64,000 nucleotides of DNA from Xiheimicrobium sp033763395 (lineage in GTDB: Bacteria; Myxococcota; Myxococcia; Myxococcales; Myxococcaceae). A model generated the notes under the pieces. It was not told the origin of the DNA and did no database searches. It was given only the letters and a program-made list of their open reading frames with translations. Where the stretch lies: the NCBI GenBank assembly GCA_033763395.1, contig JANRKQ010000111.1:1-64000 (forward strand), read 5' to 3'. A program made the translations under genes and the position numbers. Shown piece after piece: positions 27,601 through 35,869 of the stretch; position 1 is the stretch's first letter; each line of letters begins with the position of its first letter.

Positions 27601-30600
27601 GAGCGATGGTTCGATCGTCCGCAATGCCTTTGGGCCGGACGCCGAGTGGGCCGTCGCGCTCGTGATGCGCCCGAAGTCCGAGGTGCAGGCGCAGCTGACA
27701 GGGACGGCGGCGTTGCTGATTGTCAACGCGCCCAGCGAGTGCGTGATCGGTGGTCGGCGCGACGACGTACGCGCGGTGGTGGGACGGCTCGGAGGCGCTG
27801 CGGTGTTCCTCGAGGGCGTTCCGTTCGTGCACCTGCCTGCGATCGAGCCGGTCAAGGACGCGTATCGGGCGCTCCACGTGCTGCCCACGACGCCCCGGCC
27901 GGACGTGCGGATCTACAGCTGCGGCTGGGCGAGGGCCTACGAGCCGACCGAGGCCCGGTGCGCCGACTCGGTGCTCGCCAACGCGATGCACGGGTTCGAT
28001 TTCACCGCGCTCATCGAGCAGGCGTGGCGTGACGGGGTGCGGGTGTTCGTCGAGCCCGGGCCCCAGGGGTCGTGTACGCGAATGATCGGCCGCATCCTCG
28101 GAGAACGTCCGCACGTCGCCGTCGCGGCGTGCCAGCGCGGACAGGACGGGTACGTCTCGCTGCTCGAGGCCGTTGCGCAGGTGGCGAACACGGGGCGCCC
28201 GGTCGATCTCGCGCCGCTCTATGCCGAGACGCCAGGTGTCGCGCGGCCACGGTGGACGAAGACGGTGCGCATCGAGCTCGGAGGCGCGCCCCTGCAGCCG
28301 TTGCCGCTACCGGGTGCCTCAGCCCCGCGGTCGACGGCGTCGGTGGGGGCGACGGGCCTGCGTGATTCGCGAACGGATGGAGCGCGGCCGCTGACGGCGA
28401 GCGCCCACCAGTCAGACGCTCCGGGGGCCTCGGCGTCGCAGCTGATGCGAATGACGACGTTTGCCCCGGGACGCACGGTGAACGGCGACGCCGCGCACAG
28501 CTCCGAGATCACGCTTGCCGGTCAAGGTCTCGCGATGCGCTCGACTGTTTCGGGGCCGAGTGAGAGCACCATCAATGGCGGCGCGCACCAGGTCGACTCG
28601 GCGCCCGTGGCAACGCAGCTCACCGGTTTCCTGGCGGTCAACGAGGCGACGGCGAAGGCGCACGCGAGGTTCCTCGAAGCGTCGCGCCAGTCGATCGCGT
28701 TGCAGACGCAGATCCTCGCGCTGCAGCGCGCTGCACTTCATGGAGGGGCGCCGGTCGTCGAAGTTCCGCCGGGACACGGAGCCGAGCTGAGCGAGTTCGT
28801 CGCTCCATTGCCCCCGCAGCCACTTGCCGCCGAGCGCCGTGAGGTCGCCCCACGCTTCGACCGTGCGCTCTGTCTCGAGTTCGCCATCGGCAAGCTGGCG
28901 AAGGTGCTCGGCCCCCAGTTCGCGGCGGTCGACGCCTTCCCGACGCGAGTCCGCCTCCCGGACGAGCCGCTCATGCTGGTCGACCGGATCGTCGACGTCG
29001 AAGGCGAGCCCGGCAGCCTCACCTCGGGTCGCTGCATCACCGAGCATGACGTCCACCCAGGCGCCTGGTACCTCGACGGTGGCCGCGTGCCGGTGTGCAT
29101 CAGCGTCGAGGCGGGGCAGGCCGACCTCTTCCTGAGCGCGTACCTGGGCATCGACCTGCAGACGAAGGGCGAGCGCGTGTACCGGCTCCTCGACGCGAAG
29201 GTGCTGTTCCACCGCGATCTGCCCCGAGCGGGCGAGGTCATTCGGTACGACATCCGCATCGATCGGTTCGTCCGACAAGGTGACACCTGGCTCTTCTTCT
29301 TCCGGTTCGACGGCACCATCGACGGTGAGCCCTTCATCACGATGTTCGACGGCTGCGCGGGCTTCTTCAGCCGGGAGCAGCTCGACCAGGGCAAGGGCAT
29401 CGTCGCCGAGAGCAGGAAGGCGCGACCCTCCCGCGCGTCCCGGCTGGGGGCCGACTTCACGCCCTTCACGCCACTCACCCCGCACGGCCGCGCGACGCTG
29501 AACGAGGCGCAGGTGGAGGCGCTCCGCAGCGGGGCGCTCGACGTGGCGTTCGGGCGGACGTTCCCGATTCGTTCGTTGTCGCCGGCGCTCCGGTTGCCCT
29601 CTGGGCGAATGCACCTCGTCGACCGCATCCTCGAGCTCGACACCGAGGGCGGCGCCGCGCGGTTGGGGCTGGTGATCGGAGAGCACGATGTCTCGCCCGA
29701 CGCCTGGTACTTGACGTGTCACTTCAGCGACGACCCCGTGATGCCGGGGACGCTCATGTACGAGTGCTGCCTGCACACGCTGCGGGTGCTCCTGCTCCGG
29801 CTCGGGTGGATCGATGACGCCACCGACGTCGACCTCCACTACGCCCCGGTCGAGGGGCAGGCGAGCCAGCTCAAGTGCCGCGGCCAGGTGCTCCAGTCGA
29901 CGAAGCGCGTGCAGTACCGCGTGGAGATCGACGAGATCGGCTACGGCCCGGAGCCGTACGTCATCGCGACCGCCTCGATGTTCGCCGACGGCAAGCACGT
30001 GGTGCAGATGGACGGCATGTCGGTGCGCATCCGCGGGCTGACGCGGGAGCGGCTCGAGGCCCTCTGGGGACCGCCGAGCGCGCAGGCGCCGGTCTTCTCC
30101 CGAGAGCAGATCATCGAGTACTGCGAAGGGCAGCCGTCGAAGTGTTTCGGGCCCGCGTACGCCCCCTTCGATCACGGGGGGCGCCGGCTCGCGCGCCTGC
30201 CGCGAGACCCGTTCCGTTTCATCGATCGCGTGACGGCCTGCGACGCGAAGCCCCTCGTCATGGAGCCCGGCGGGTGGCTCACGTGTCAATACGACGTGCC
30301 GCCCGAGGCCTGGTACTTCTCGGCCAACCGGCAGCGCGCGATGCCGTTCTCGGTGCTGCTCGAGGCCGCGTTGCAGCCGTGTGGGTTCCTCGCGGCGCAC
30401 GTCGGCTCGGCCTTGACGACACCCGACACGCTGAGCTTCCGCAACCTGGACGGCTCGGCGACGGTGCTGCGCGAGGTGCGCTCCGACGTGGGGACGCTGA
30501 CGATGCGCGCGCGGCTCACCAAGGTGTCTCGCGCGGGCGGCATGTTGCTCCAGTCGTTCGACTTCGAGGTGCTCGACCGCGACGGGCCGGTGTACCGGGG

Positions 30601-31213
30601 TGACACCGGCTTCGGCTTCTTCCCGCCCGCGGCGTTGGCGCAGCAGGTCGGCATTCGGGGCGGTGCGGCGTGGCCCCTGGCGGCCGGGCGCTCGTTCGGG
30701 CTGCCGATGGAGCCACCGCTCGGGCCCGGCGACGCGACGAGCCGGAAGGGGGCGGGGCTCCAGCTGCCCGCGCGCGCGTACGCGATGATCGAGACGATCG
30801 ACTCGCTCTCACTCGAGGGCGGCGCGCACGGGCTCGGCAGCGTCGGCGGCTCGAAGCGGGTCGATCCCGCCGAGTGGTTCTTCGCCGCGCACTTCTTCCA
30901 GGATCCCGTGATGCCGGGCTCGCTCGGGCTCGAGGCGCTCCAGCAGCTCCTGCTCGTGTACGCGCGCGAACGTTTTCCGGCGCTGCACGCGACGCACCGG
31001 CTTCAGTCGATGGCCGTGGGGCAGCCGCACGTCTGGCAGTACCGCGGGCAGGTCGTGCCGTCGAACGCGCTCGTCCAGGTGCAGGCGCAGGTGAAGCAGC
31101 TCGTCGACGGCGCCGAGCCCCTCATCGTCGCCGACGGGCAGCTGCTCTGCGACGGCAAGGTGATCTACGCGATGAAGGACTTCGCCGTGCGCCTCGTGCA
31201 GGAGGGCCGGTGA
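24659..31213 (+). CDS. pfaC: PfaC-like PUFA synthase: KS-CLF-AT and two double-hotdog dehydratases
   Basis: A 2184-aa subunit. Domains: KS (~1-420, Cys179, His313, His348); chain-length factor (~435-800) in which the KS cysteine is replaced by Glu627, as expected of a CLF; acyltransferase (~860-1190, Ser947 in GYSLGES) corresponding to PfaB; then four hotdog units (~1425-1570, 1640-1800, 1820-2000, 2035-2180) forming two FabA-like dehydratase/isomerase didomains. HF-x-DPVMPG motifs occur in units 2 and 4. This is the Pfa3 plan of myxobacteria, but the chain ends after the last hotdog with no acyltransferase or thioesterase release domain. It is coupled to the genes on both sides (4-base and 1-base overlaps). 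Confidence 0.92.
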   Translation: MTAARAIAIVGLGGRFPGAPSPDALWELVAAGRSAVREVPAGRWPVVPERVVDAAGGVDRARSQRAAFLEPFELDVPGVDVDRSRLTPLTKLVLQVAADALGSTLGSVDRSKMGAIVANIALPTDGASLWAEQVLMPHVLEGARVVGDPHEAFPTSAPIGEVARLLGLGKGAWTLDAACASSLYAIHLACLELESGRAAAMLAGGVSLAQSLYTQIGFTQLQALSPTGVCAPFSSSADGLVVGEGAGLVVLKRLEDARRDGDRVLGVIRGIGLSNDVGGSLLSPDSEGQLRAMRAAYAEAGWRPSSVQLVECHGTGTPRGDHVELSSLATLFDGARPVIGSVKSNVGHLLTAAGIAGLTKVLKAFERGTLAPTANVRSPAPAAAPFELLHEPRAWKTDGPRRAAVSGFGFGGINAHLLIEAGDLGGEAPRVEVSEEPIAIIGVGARIGSLDGVEAISAALVDGDLGLRPRPARRWRVPDLDALQGAWIEALELPIGRFKVPPLELPSVLPQQLLMLQVAAEAVERAGGLGDAPRVRTGAVVGIALDLETTSFHVRWVLERHARAALVRAGLDVNEAELAAWLERASALVSAPLDAQRVLGALGGIVTSRLARELSLGGPSFGVQAEEASGLRALEVAARLLQRRDVDCMVVGAVDLAGDVRRVVAARRLGEARPPAEAGVALVVKRLSDAHRDGDRVLAVVRDVEAQLDRAAVEAGRFGDAGAASGLVALLVETLAIHHRVLPGARATPWASEGGPRRRTVRQPSMDGTTVSVSLEQAPNDRPRAIREGRRPAGLFLVSSGSVEALRTLAREQATTSIDRLAAEWFQRTGPQGGASAIVAASVAQLTERLSKPLPALRTIEGELAFVFPGSGSHYDGMGESLPLSFPLALEQLGREVKDFSRHLFPRMTPGPAGLADLIVKQVTHGLVTHDALSLLGVKAQAYLGYSLGESAALFASRTWRDRDVMFSRTLESALFRSELTSDGSIVRNAFGPDAEWAVALVMRPKSEVQAQLTGTAALLIVNAPSECVIGGRRDDVRAVVGRLGGAAVFLEGVPFVHLPAIEPVKDAYRALHVLPTTPRPDVRIYSCGWARAYEPTEARCADSVLANAMHGFDFTALIEQAWRDGVRVFVEPGPQGSCTRMIGRILGERPHVAVAACQRGQDGYVSLLEAVAQVANTGRPVDLAPLYAETPGVARPRWTKTVRIELGGAPLQPLPLPGASAPRSTASVGATGLRDSRTDGARPLTASAHQSDAPGASASQLMRMTTFAPGRTVNGDAAHSSEITLAGQGLAMRSTVSGPSESTINGGAHQVDSAPVATQLTGFLAVNEATAKAHARFLEASRQSIALQTQILALQRAALHGGAPVVEVPPGHGAELSEFVAPLPPQPLAAERREVAPRFDRALCLEFAIGKLAKVLGPQFAAVDAFPTRVRLPDEPLMLVDRIVDVEGEPGSLTSGRCITEHDVHPGAWYLDGGRVPVCISVEAGQADLFLSAYLGIDLQTKGERVYRLLDAKVLFHRDLPRAGEVIRYDIRIDRFVRQGDTWLFFFRFDGTIDGEPFITMFDGCAGFFSREQLDQGKGIVAESRKARPSRASRLGADFTPFTPLTPHGRATLNEAQVEALRSGALDVAFGRTFPIRSLSPALRLPSGRMHLVDRILELDTEGGAARLGLVIGEHDVSPDAWYLTCHFSDDPVMPGTLMYECCLHTLRVLLLRLGWIDDATDVDLHYAPVEGQASQLKCRGQVLQSTKRVQYRVEIDEIGYGPEPYVIATASMFADGKHVVQMDGMSVRIRGLTRERLEALWGPPSAQAPVFSREQIIEYCEGQPSKCFGPAYAPFDHGGRRLARLPRDPFRFIDRVTACDAKPLVMEPGGWLTCQYDVPPEAWYFSANRQRAMPFSVLLEAALQPCGFLAAHVGSALTTPDTLSFRNLDGSATVLREVRSDVGTLTMRARLTKVSRAGGMLLQSFDFEVLDRDGPVYRGDTGFGFFPPAALAQQVGIRGGAAWPLAAGRSFGLPMEPPLGPGDATSRKGAGLQLPARAYAMIETIDSLSLEGGAHGLGSVGGSKRVDPAEWFFAAHFFQDPVMPGSLGLEALQQLLLVYARERFPALHATHRLQSMAVGQPHVWQYRGQVVPSNALVQVQAQVKQLVDGAEPLIVADGQLLCDGKVIYAMKDFAVRLVQEGR

Positions 31214-32253
31214 TGCGGTGGTCGAAGGTCCATGTCGAAGCGGTCGGCGTCGAGCTGCCTGACGAGATCCTCACGTCGGCCGAGATCGACGCGCGGCTGG
31301 CGCCGATTCACGAGGCGCTGCGCATCGCGCCGGGGCAGCTCGAGGCGCTGACGGGCATCCGGGAGCGCCGTCGCTGGCCGCGCGGCACCCAGATGGGAGC
31401 GGTCGCGGCCCGCGCAGGTCGCCAGGCGCTCGAGCGGGCGGGCGTGTCGGCCGACGACGTCGGAGCGCTGCTGTTCTGCGGCGTCAGTCGCGACAACCTC
31501 GAGCCCGCGACGGCGTGCGCGGTGGCCGCTGAGCTGGGGGTCGGCGGCGAGGCCTTCGTCTCTGACGTCAGCAACGCCTGCCTGGGGCTGCTCAACGGCC
31601 TCGTCGACGTCGCCAACCGCATCGAGCTCGGCCAGATCCGCGCGGGGCTCGTGGTGTCGTCCGAGAGCTCGCGCGAGATCATCGACGCCACCATCGCGCG
31701 CATGAACGCGGAGCCCTCGCTGGAGCGGTACCGCCTTGGGCTCGCCACCATGACGGGAGGCTCGGGCGCGGCGGCGGTGCTGCTCACCGCTGCTGACTTC
31801 TCGGCGTCGGAGCGGCGGCTCGTCTCGGGGGTCGCCCTGGCGGCGCCGCAGCACCACCGCATCTGCCGCTGGGGCCCCGCGCAGGGCCTGCTCGGCGAGT
31901 CCCCCAACGTGATGGACACCGACGCCTCGCAGGTGCTCGAGCACGGCGTCGAGCTGGGTCGGGCCACGTGGGACAGGCTCCTCACCACCACGGGCTGGCG
32001 GCGCGAAGACGTCGATCGTGTGATCTGCCACCAGGTGGGCGCCGCCAACCGGCGCGACATTCTCTCGACCATCGGCGTGCCCGAGTCGAAGGACTTCTCG
32101 ACCTTCCCGACCCTCGGCAACATGGGCACCGTCTCGTTGCCGATCACCGCCGCGCTCGCCGACGACGCCGGCTTCCTCCAGGCCGGGCAGCGCGTGGCCT
32201 TTCTCGGCATCGGCAGCGGCCTCAACTGCCTCATGCTCGGACTTCACTGGTGA
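31213..32253 (+). CDS. oleA: OleA: head-to-head acyl-CoA condensing thiolase-fold enzyme
   Basis: A 346-aa FabH-like enzyme that joins two acyl thioesters by non-decarboxylative Claisen condensation to a 2-alkyl-3-ketoacid. Catalytic Cys123 (SNACLG), His273 (ICHQVG) and Asn303 (GNMGT) are present. The TGATG overlap with the PUFA synthase stop shows tight coupling. Context (oleB, oleC and oleD directly after) separates it from FabH. Substrates here are inferred to be products of the upstream PUFA synthase. GTG at 31210 is an alternative start. Confidence 0.93.
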   Translation: MRWSKVHVEAVGVELPDEILTSAEIDARLAPIHEALRIAPGQLEALTGIRERRRWPRGTQMGAVAARAGRQALERAGVSADDVGALLFCGVSRDNLEPATACAVAAELGVGGEAFVSDVSNACLGLLNGLVDVANRIELGQIRAGLVVSSESSREIIDATIARMNAEPSLERYRLGLATMTGGSGAAAVLLTAADFSASERRLVSGVALAAPQHHRICRWGPAQGLLGESPNVMDTDASQVLEHGVELGRATWDRLLTTTGWRREDVDRVICHQVGAANRRDILSTIGVPESKDFSTFPTLGNMGTVSLPITAALADDAGFLQAGQRVAFLGIGSGLNCLMLGLHW

Positions 32254-32258
32254 CTCAC

Positions 32259-33179
32259 ATGACCTTCGATCTGACGCCGTACCGCTCGATCTACCCGTGG
32301 CAGGGCCGCTTCTTCGACGTCGGCCAGGGCGTGCGCATGCACTACCTCGACGAAGGGCAGGGCGAGACGCTCGTCATGCTGCACGGCAACCCCACGTGGA
32401 GCTTCTACTGGCGGCACCTCGTCAGCGCCTTCAGCGGCCAGTACCGGGTGATCGTGCCGGATCACGTCGGGTGCGGGCTGTCGGACAAGCCGGGTGACGA
32501 CGTGTACCCGTACGTGCTCGAGCGCCGGGTCGCCGACCTCGACGCGCTCTTGTCGTCGCTGGGCGTGAAGCAGAACGTGACGCTCGTGGTGCACGACTGG
32601 GGCGGAATGATCGGCCTGGCCTGGGCGACGAAGAACCCCGGGGTGGTGAAGCGCTTCGTGGTGCTCAACACGGCGGGCTTCGGGCTGCCGGCCGGGCGGA
32701 AGCTCCCGTGGCAGATCGGCGTCGTTCGTTACGCGCCGTTCTTCCCGGTGCCGGTGCGCGGCTTCAACGCCTTCTCGCGCGGCGCCAACCTGCTGTGCTC
32801 GACGCGCCCGGGCCGCATGACGCCGCTGGTGAAGCAGGCCTACCTCGCGCCGTACGACTCGTGGTCGAACCGCATCGCCGTGCAGCGCTTCGTCGAAGAC
32901 ATTCCGCTCGCGCCGGGTGATCGCAGCTGGCCGGTGGTGCAGGAGGTCTCGGACAAGCTCGAGGCGCTCCGCGCGACCCCAATGCTCATCTGCTGGGGGC
33001 GGAAGGACTTCGTCTTCGACGACGCGTTCCTCGCCGAGTGGCGGCGGCGACTGCCCGAGGCCGAGGTGCACGTCTTCGAAGACGCAGGCCACTACGTGCT
33101 CGAGGACGCGCACGACGAGATCGTTCCGCTGATGAAGACGTTCCTCGCGAAGCACCCGCTCCAGGCGGTGTCGTCGTGA
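32259..33179 (+). CDS. oleB: OleB: beta-lactone decarboxylase
   Basis: A 306-aa alpha/beta hydrolase of the haloalkane dehalogenase superfamily. It has HGNPTWSFYWRHL (oxyanion region), nucleophile Asp113 in HDWGG, and catalytic His278 in DAGHYVLED. In the Ole pathway it removes CO2 from the cis-beta-lactone made by OleC, yielding the olefin. It lies 5 bases after oleA. Without context it would be called a dehalogenase. It is a separate gene, not the OleBC fusion of actinobacteria. Confidence 0.9.
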   Translation: MTFDLTPYRSIYPWQGRFFDVGQGVRMHYLDEGQGETLVMLHGNPTWSFYWRHLVSAFSGQYRVIVPDHVGCGLSDKPGDDVYPYVLERRVADLDALLSSLGVKQNVTLVVHDWGGMIGLAWATKNPGVVKRFVVLNTAGFGLPAGRKLPWQIGVVRYAPFFPVPVRGFNAFSRGANLLCSTRPGRMTPLVKQAYLAPYDSWSNRIAVQRFVEDIPLAPGDRSWPVVQEVSDKLEALRATPMLICWGRKDFVFDDAFLAEWRRRLPEAEVHVFEDAGHYVLEDAHDEIVPLMKTFLAKHPLQAVSS

Positions 33180-34837
33180 ACGCGCCCGCGCAGCCGAAGA
33201 CCAGCGCCAACATCGCCTCGCACCTGCCCGCGATGGCCCGGCTCGATCCGGCCCGGCCCGCCATCATCTCGCCCGACGGCAAGGGTGGGTGGCGCACGAT
33301 GACCTTCGGCGAGCTCGACACGATGAGCGATCGTATCGCGCACGGGCTTGCGGCCATCGGCGTGACGCGCGGCAAGCGCACCGTGCTCCTGGTGCCGCCC
33401 GGCCCCGACTTCTTTCCGCTCGTCTTCGGCATCTTCAAGACGGGCGCGGTGATGGTCGCGATCGATCCGGGCATCGGGCGCAAGGCGCTGCTCCAGTGCC
33501 TCGAAGAGGTGAAGCCCGAGGCGTTCATCGGCATTCCCGCGGCGCACGTGGCCCGCGTACTGTTCCCCGGGCCGTTCCGCACGGTGACGGCCAACGTCAC
33601 CGTCGGCAGGCGTTTTCTCTGGGGCGGGCACACGCTCGACGAGGTGAAGCGGTTGGGCCGCGACGAGCCCTTCCCGATGGTCGAGCCGGCCCCCAACGAG
33701 ACGGCGGCGATCCTCTTCACCTCGGGCTCGACGGGCATCCCCAAGGGGGTCGTGTACTCGCACGAGATCTTCGACGCCCAGGTGCGGATGATTCGTGATG
33801 CCTACGCGATCGAGCCCGGAGAGATCGACCTGCCGACGTTCCCGCTCTTCGCGCTGTTCGATCCGGCGCTGGGCATGACCGCGGTGTTGCCTGAGATGGA
33901 CTTCCGGTTCCCCGGCAAGGCCGACCCCGCGAAGCTGGTCGAGGCCCTCACCACGCACCGCTGCACGACGATGTTCGGCTCGCCGGCGCTCGTCGACAAC
34001 CTCGGCCGCTACGGCGAGGCGAAGGGCGTGAAGTTGCCGCTGCTCAAGCGGGTGCTGTCAGCGGGCGCCCCGGTGCGCGTCGACGTCATGAAGCGCATGA
34101 CGGCGATGCTGGGCCCCGACGCGCAGGTCTTCACGCCGTTCGGCGCCACCGAGTCGTTGCCGGTCGCCAGCATCGGGAGCCGCGAGGTGTTGTCCGAGAC
34201 GGGCGCGCTCGCGATGCAGGGCCGCGGCGTGTGTGTCGGCCGACCGGATCCCGCGATGACGGTTCGCATCATTCGCATCACCGATGAGCCGATTCCCAGT
34301 TGGTCGAGCGCGCTCGAGGTGCCGGTGGGGACGATCGGAGAGATCACCGTCGCTGGCCCCGTCGTCACCCGCGAGTACTACGCGCGACCCGAGCAGACGC
34401 GGGCCGCGAAGATCGTCGACGGCGATCGCATCGTCCACCGCATGGGTGACGTCGGGTCCTTCGACGACCAGGGCCGGCTGTGGATGTGCGGCCGCAAGAG
34501 CCATCGCGTCGAGACGGCCCGGGGCGCGATGTTCAGCACGCCCGTGGAAGAGGTGCTCAACGCCCACCCGCAAGTGCGGCGGTCGGCGCTCGTCGGCGTC
34601 GGGGCGAAGGGAGCGCAGGTGCCGGTGGTGCTCCTCGAGCGGGAGCCCGGCGCGTCGATGCCTGAAGCGCAGCTGGTGGCCGAGGTGAAGGCGCTCGCGC
34701 AGCAGCACGAGAGCACGAAGCCCGTGTCGCACGTGCACGTCTACCCGGGTGAGTTCCCGGTCGATCGCCGGCACAACGCGAAGATCGAGCGCGAGAAGCT
34801 CGCGGTCTGGGCGAGGGAGAAGGGGCTCGGCCGATGA
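33176..34837 (+). CDS. oleC: OleC: beta-lactone synthetase (ANL superfamily)
   Basis: A 553-aa adenylating enzyme. It has the P-loop TSGSTGIPKGV near residue 181, FGATES near 321, and a C-terminal domain with GRKSHRVE and a catalytic-Lys region RRHNAKIER. OleC adenylates the 2-alkyl-3-hydroxyacid made by OleD and cyclises it to a beta-lactone. The GTG start at 33176 overlaps the oleB stop (GTGA), and the gene's own stop overlaps the oleD ATG. Confidence 0.92.
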   Translation: MNAPAQPKTSANIASHLPAMARLDPARPAIISPDGKGGWRTMTFGELDTMSDRIAHGLAAIGVTRGKRTVLLVPPGPDFFPLVFGIFKTGAVMVAIDPGIGRKALLQCLEEVKPEAFIGIPAAHVARVLFPGPFRTVTANVTVGRRFLWGGHTLDEVKRLGRDEPFPMVEPAPNETAAILFTSGSTGIPKGVVYSHEIFDAQVRMIRDAYAIEPGEIDLPTFPLFALFDPALGMTAVLPEMDFRFPGKADPAKLVEALTTHRCTTMFGSPALVDNLGRYGEAKGVKLPLLKRVLSAGAPVRVDVMKRMTAMLGPDAQVFTPFGATESLPVASIGSREVLSETGALAMQGRGVCVGRPDPAMTVRIIRITDEPIPSWSSALEVPVGTIGEITVAGPVVTREYYARPEQTRAAKIVDGDRIVHRMGDVGSFDDQGRLWMCGRKSHRVETARGAMFSTPVEEVLNAHPQVRRSALVGVGAKGAQVPVVLLEREPGASMPEAQLVAEVKALAQQHESTKPVSHVHVYPGEFPVDRRHNAKIEREKLAVWAREKGLGR

Positions 34838-35826
34838 AGGCGATGGTGACGGGTGGCGGTGGGTTTCTCGGCAGTCACCTGGTGAAGGCGCTCCTCGCGC
34901 GGGGCGACTCGGTGCGGGTGCTGGCCCGCGGCGACTACCCGGAGCTCCGGGCGCTCGGCGCCGAGACCATTCGTGGCGACATCACCGACGCAGCCGCGAC
35001 CGCGAAGGCCTGCGAGGGCGTCGAGGTCGTCTTCCACACCGCGGCGAAGGCGGGCGGGTGGGGTGACCCGAAGGAGTACGAGGCCATCAACGTCACCGGG
35101 ACCGACCACGTCGTCGCCGGGTGCCGCGCCGCGAAGGTGCCGGTGCTGGTGCACACGAGCTCGCCGAGCGTCGTGCATGGCCACGAGGACATCGAGGGCG
35201 CGAACGAGTCGATCCCCTACGCGAAGGACTTCACCGCCCACTACCCACGCACGAAGGCCCTCTCGGAGCAGCGCGCGCTGGCCGCCTCTGACGCCTCGCT
35301 GAAGGTCATCGCGCTTCGGCCGCACTTCATCTGGGGCCCGGGCGACCGGCACCTGCTGCCGCGGCTCGTGGCGCGCGCGAAGACCGGACGGCTGCGGCAG
35401 ATCGGCTCGCGCGACCCGAAGTGCGACACCATCTACATCGACAACTGTGTCGACGCGCACCTGCTGGCGGCCGACGTGCTGCGCAAGGGCGCTCCGCTGG
35501 GCGGCAAGGTGTACTTCGTGAGTGACGACGCGCCGATCGGCGTGTGGACGATGGCGAACAAGATGCTCGCCTGCGCCGGCCTGGGCCCCGTGGGGCGGCC
35601 GATTCCCGCAGGGCTCGCGTACGGCGTGGGTGCCACGATGGAGCTCGTCTACGCGCTCTTCGGCGTCGAGAAGGAGCCGCTCATCACCCGCTTTGGCGCC
35701 AGTGAGCTCTCGTACGCGCAGTGGTTCGACATCAGCGCCGCGAAGCGGGATCTTGGGTACCAGCCGAAGGTGACGATCGACGAGGGGCTGCGCCGGCTGG
35801 CGGCCTCACTGGTGCCGAAAGCCTGA
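34834..35826 (+). CDS. oleD: OleD: 2-alkyl-3-ketoacid reductase
   Basis: A 330-aa extended SDR/epimerase-fold enzyme. It has the nucleotide motif TGGGGFLGSH at residues 6-15, then TSSPSVV, and Tyr137-x3-Lys141 in YPRTK. It reduces the OleA ketoacid to a 2-alkyl-3-hydroxyacid with NADPH. Last gene of the operon, overlapping oleC by 4 bases. Ends just before a bidirectional hairpin. Confidence 0.92.
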   Translation: MKAMVTGGGGFLGSHLVKALLARGDSVRVLARGDYPELRALGAETIRGDITDAAATAKACEGVEVVFHTAAKAGGWGDPKEYEAINVTGTDHVVAGCRAAKVPVLVHTSSPSVVHGHEDIEGANESIPYAKDFTAHYPRTKALSEQRALAASDASLKVIALRPHFIWGPGDRHLLPRLVARAKTGRLRQIGSRDPKCDTIYIDNCVDAHLLAADVLRKGAPLGGKVYFVSDDAPIGVWTMANKMLACAGLGPVGRPIPAGLAYGVGATMELVYALFGVEKEPLITRFGASELSYAQWFDISAAKRDLGYQPKVTIDEGLRRLAASLVPKA

Positions 35827-35829
35827 AGT

Positions 35830-35859
35830 GCCGGCGGGCTCAGGGAGCGCCCTTCCGGC
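35830..35859. terminator. Hairpin between oleD and the PPTase gene
   Basis: GCCGG-c-GGGC pairs with GCCC-tt-CCGGC around a 9-base loop, in the 43-base gap between two convergent stops. It could act in both directions. There is no long U-tract. Confidence 0.45.
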
Positions 35860-35869
35860 TGCCACCAGC

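Noticed and set aside
28412..30400. 662-codon minus-strand open frame under pfaC
   Set aside because: Shadow of the dehydratase region with biased composition only.
32259..33179. Haloalkane dehalogenase
   Set aside because: The fold and HDWGG fit, but the position between oleA and oleC identifies it as OleB.
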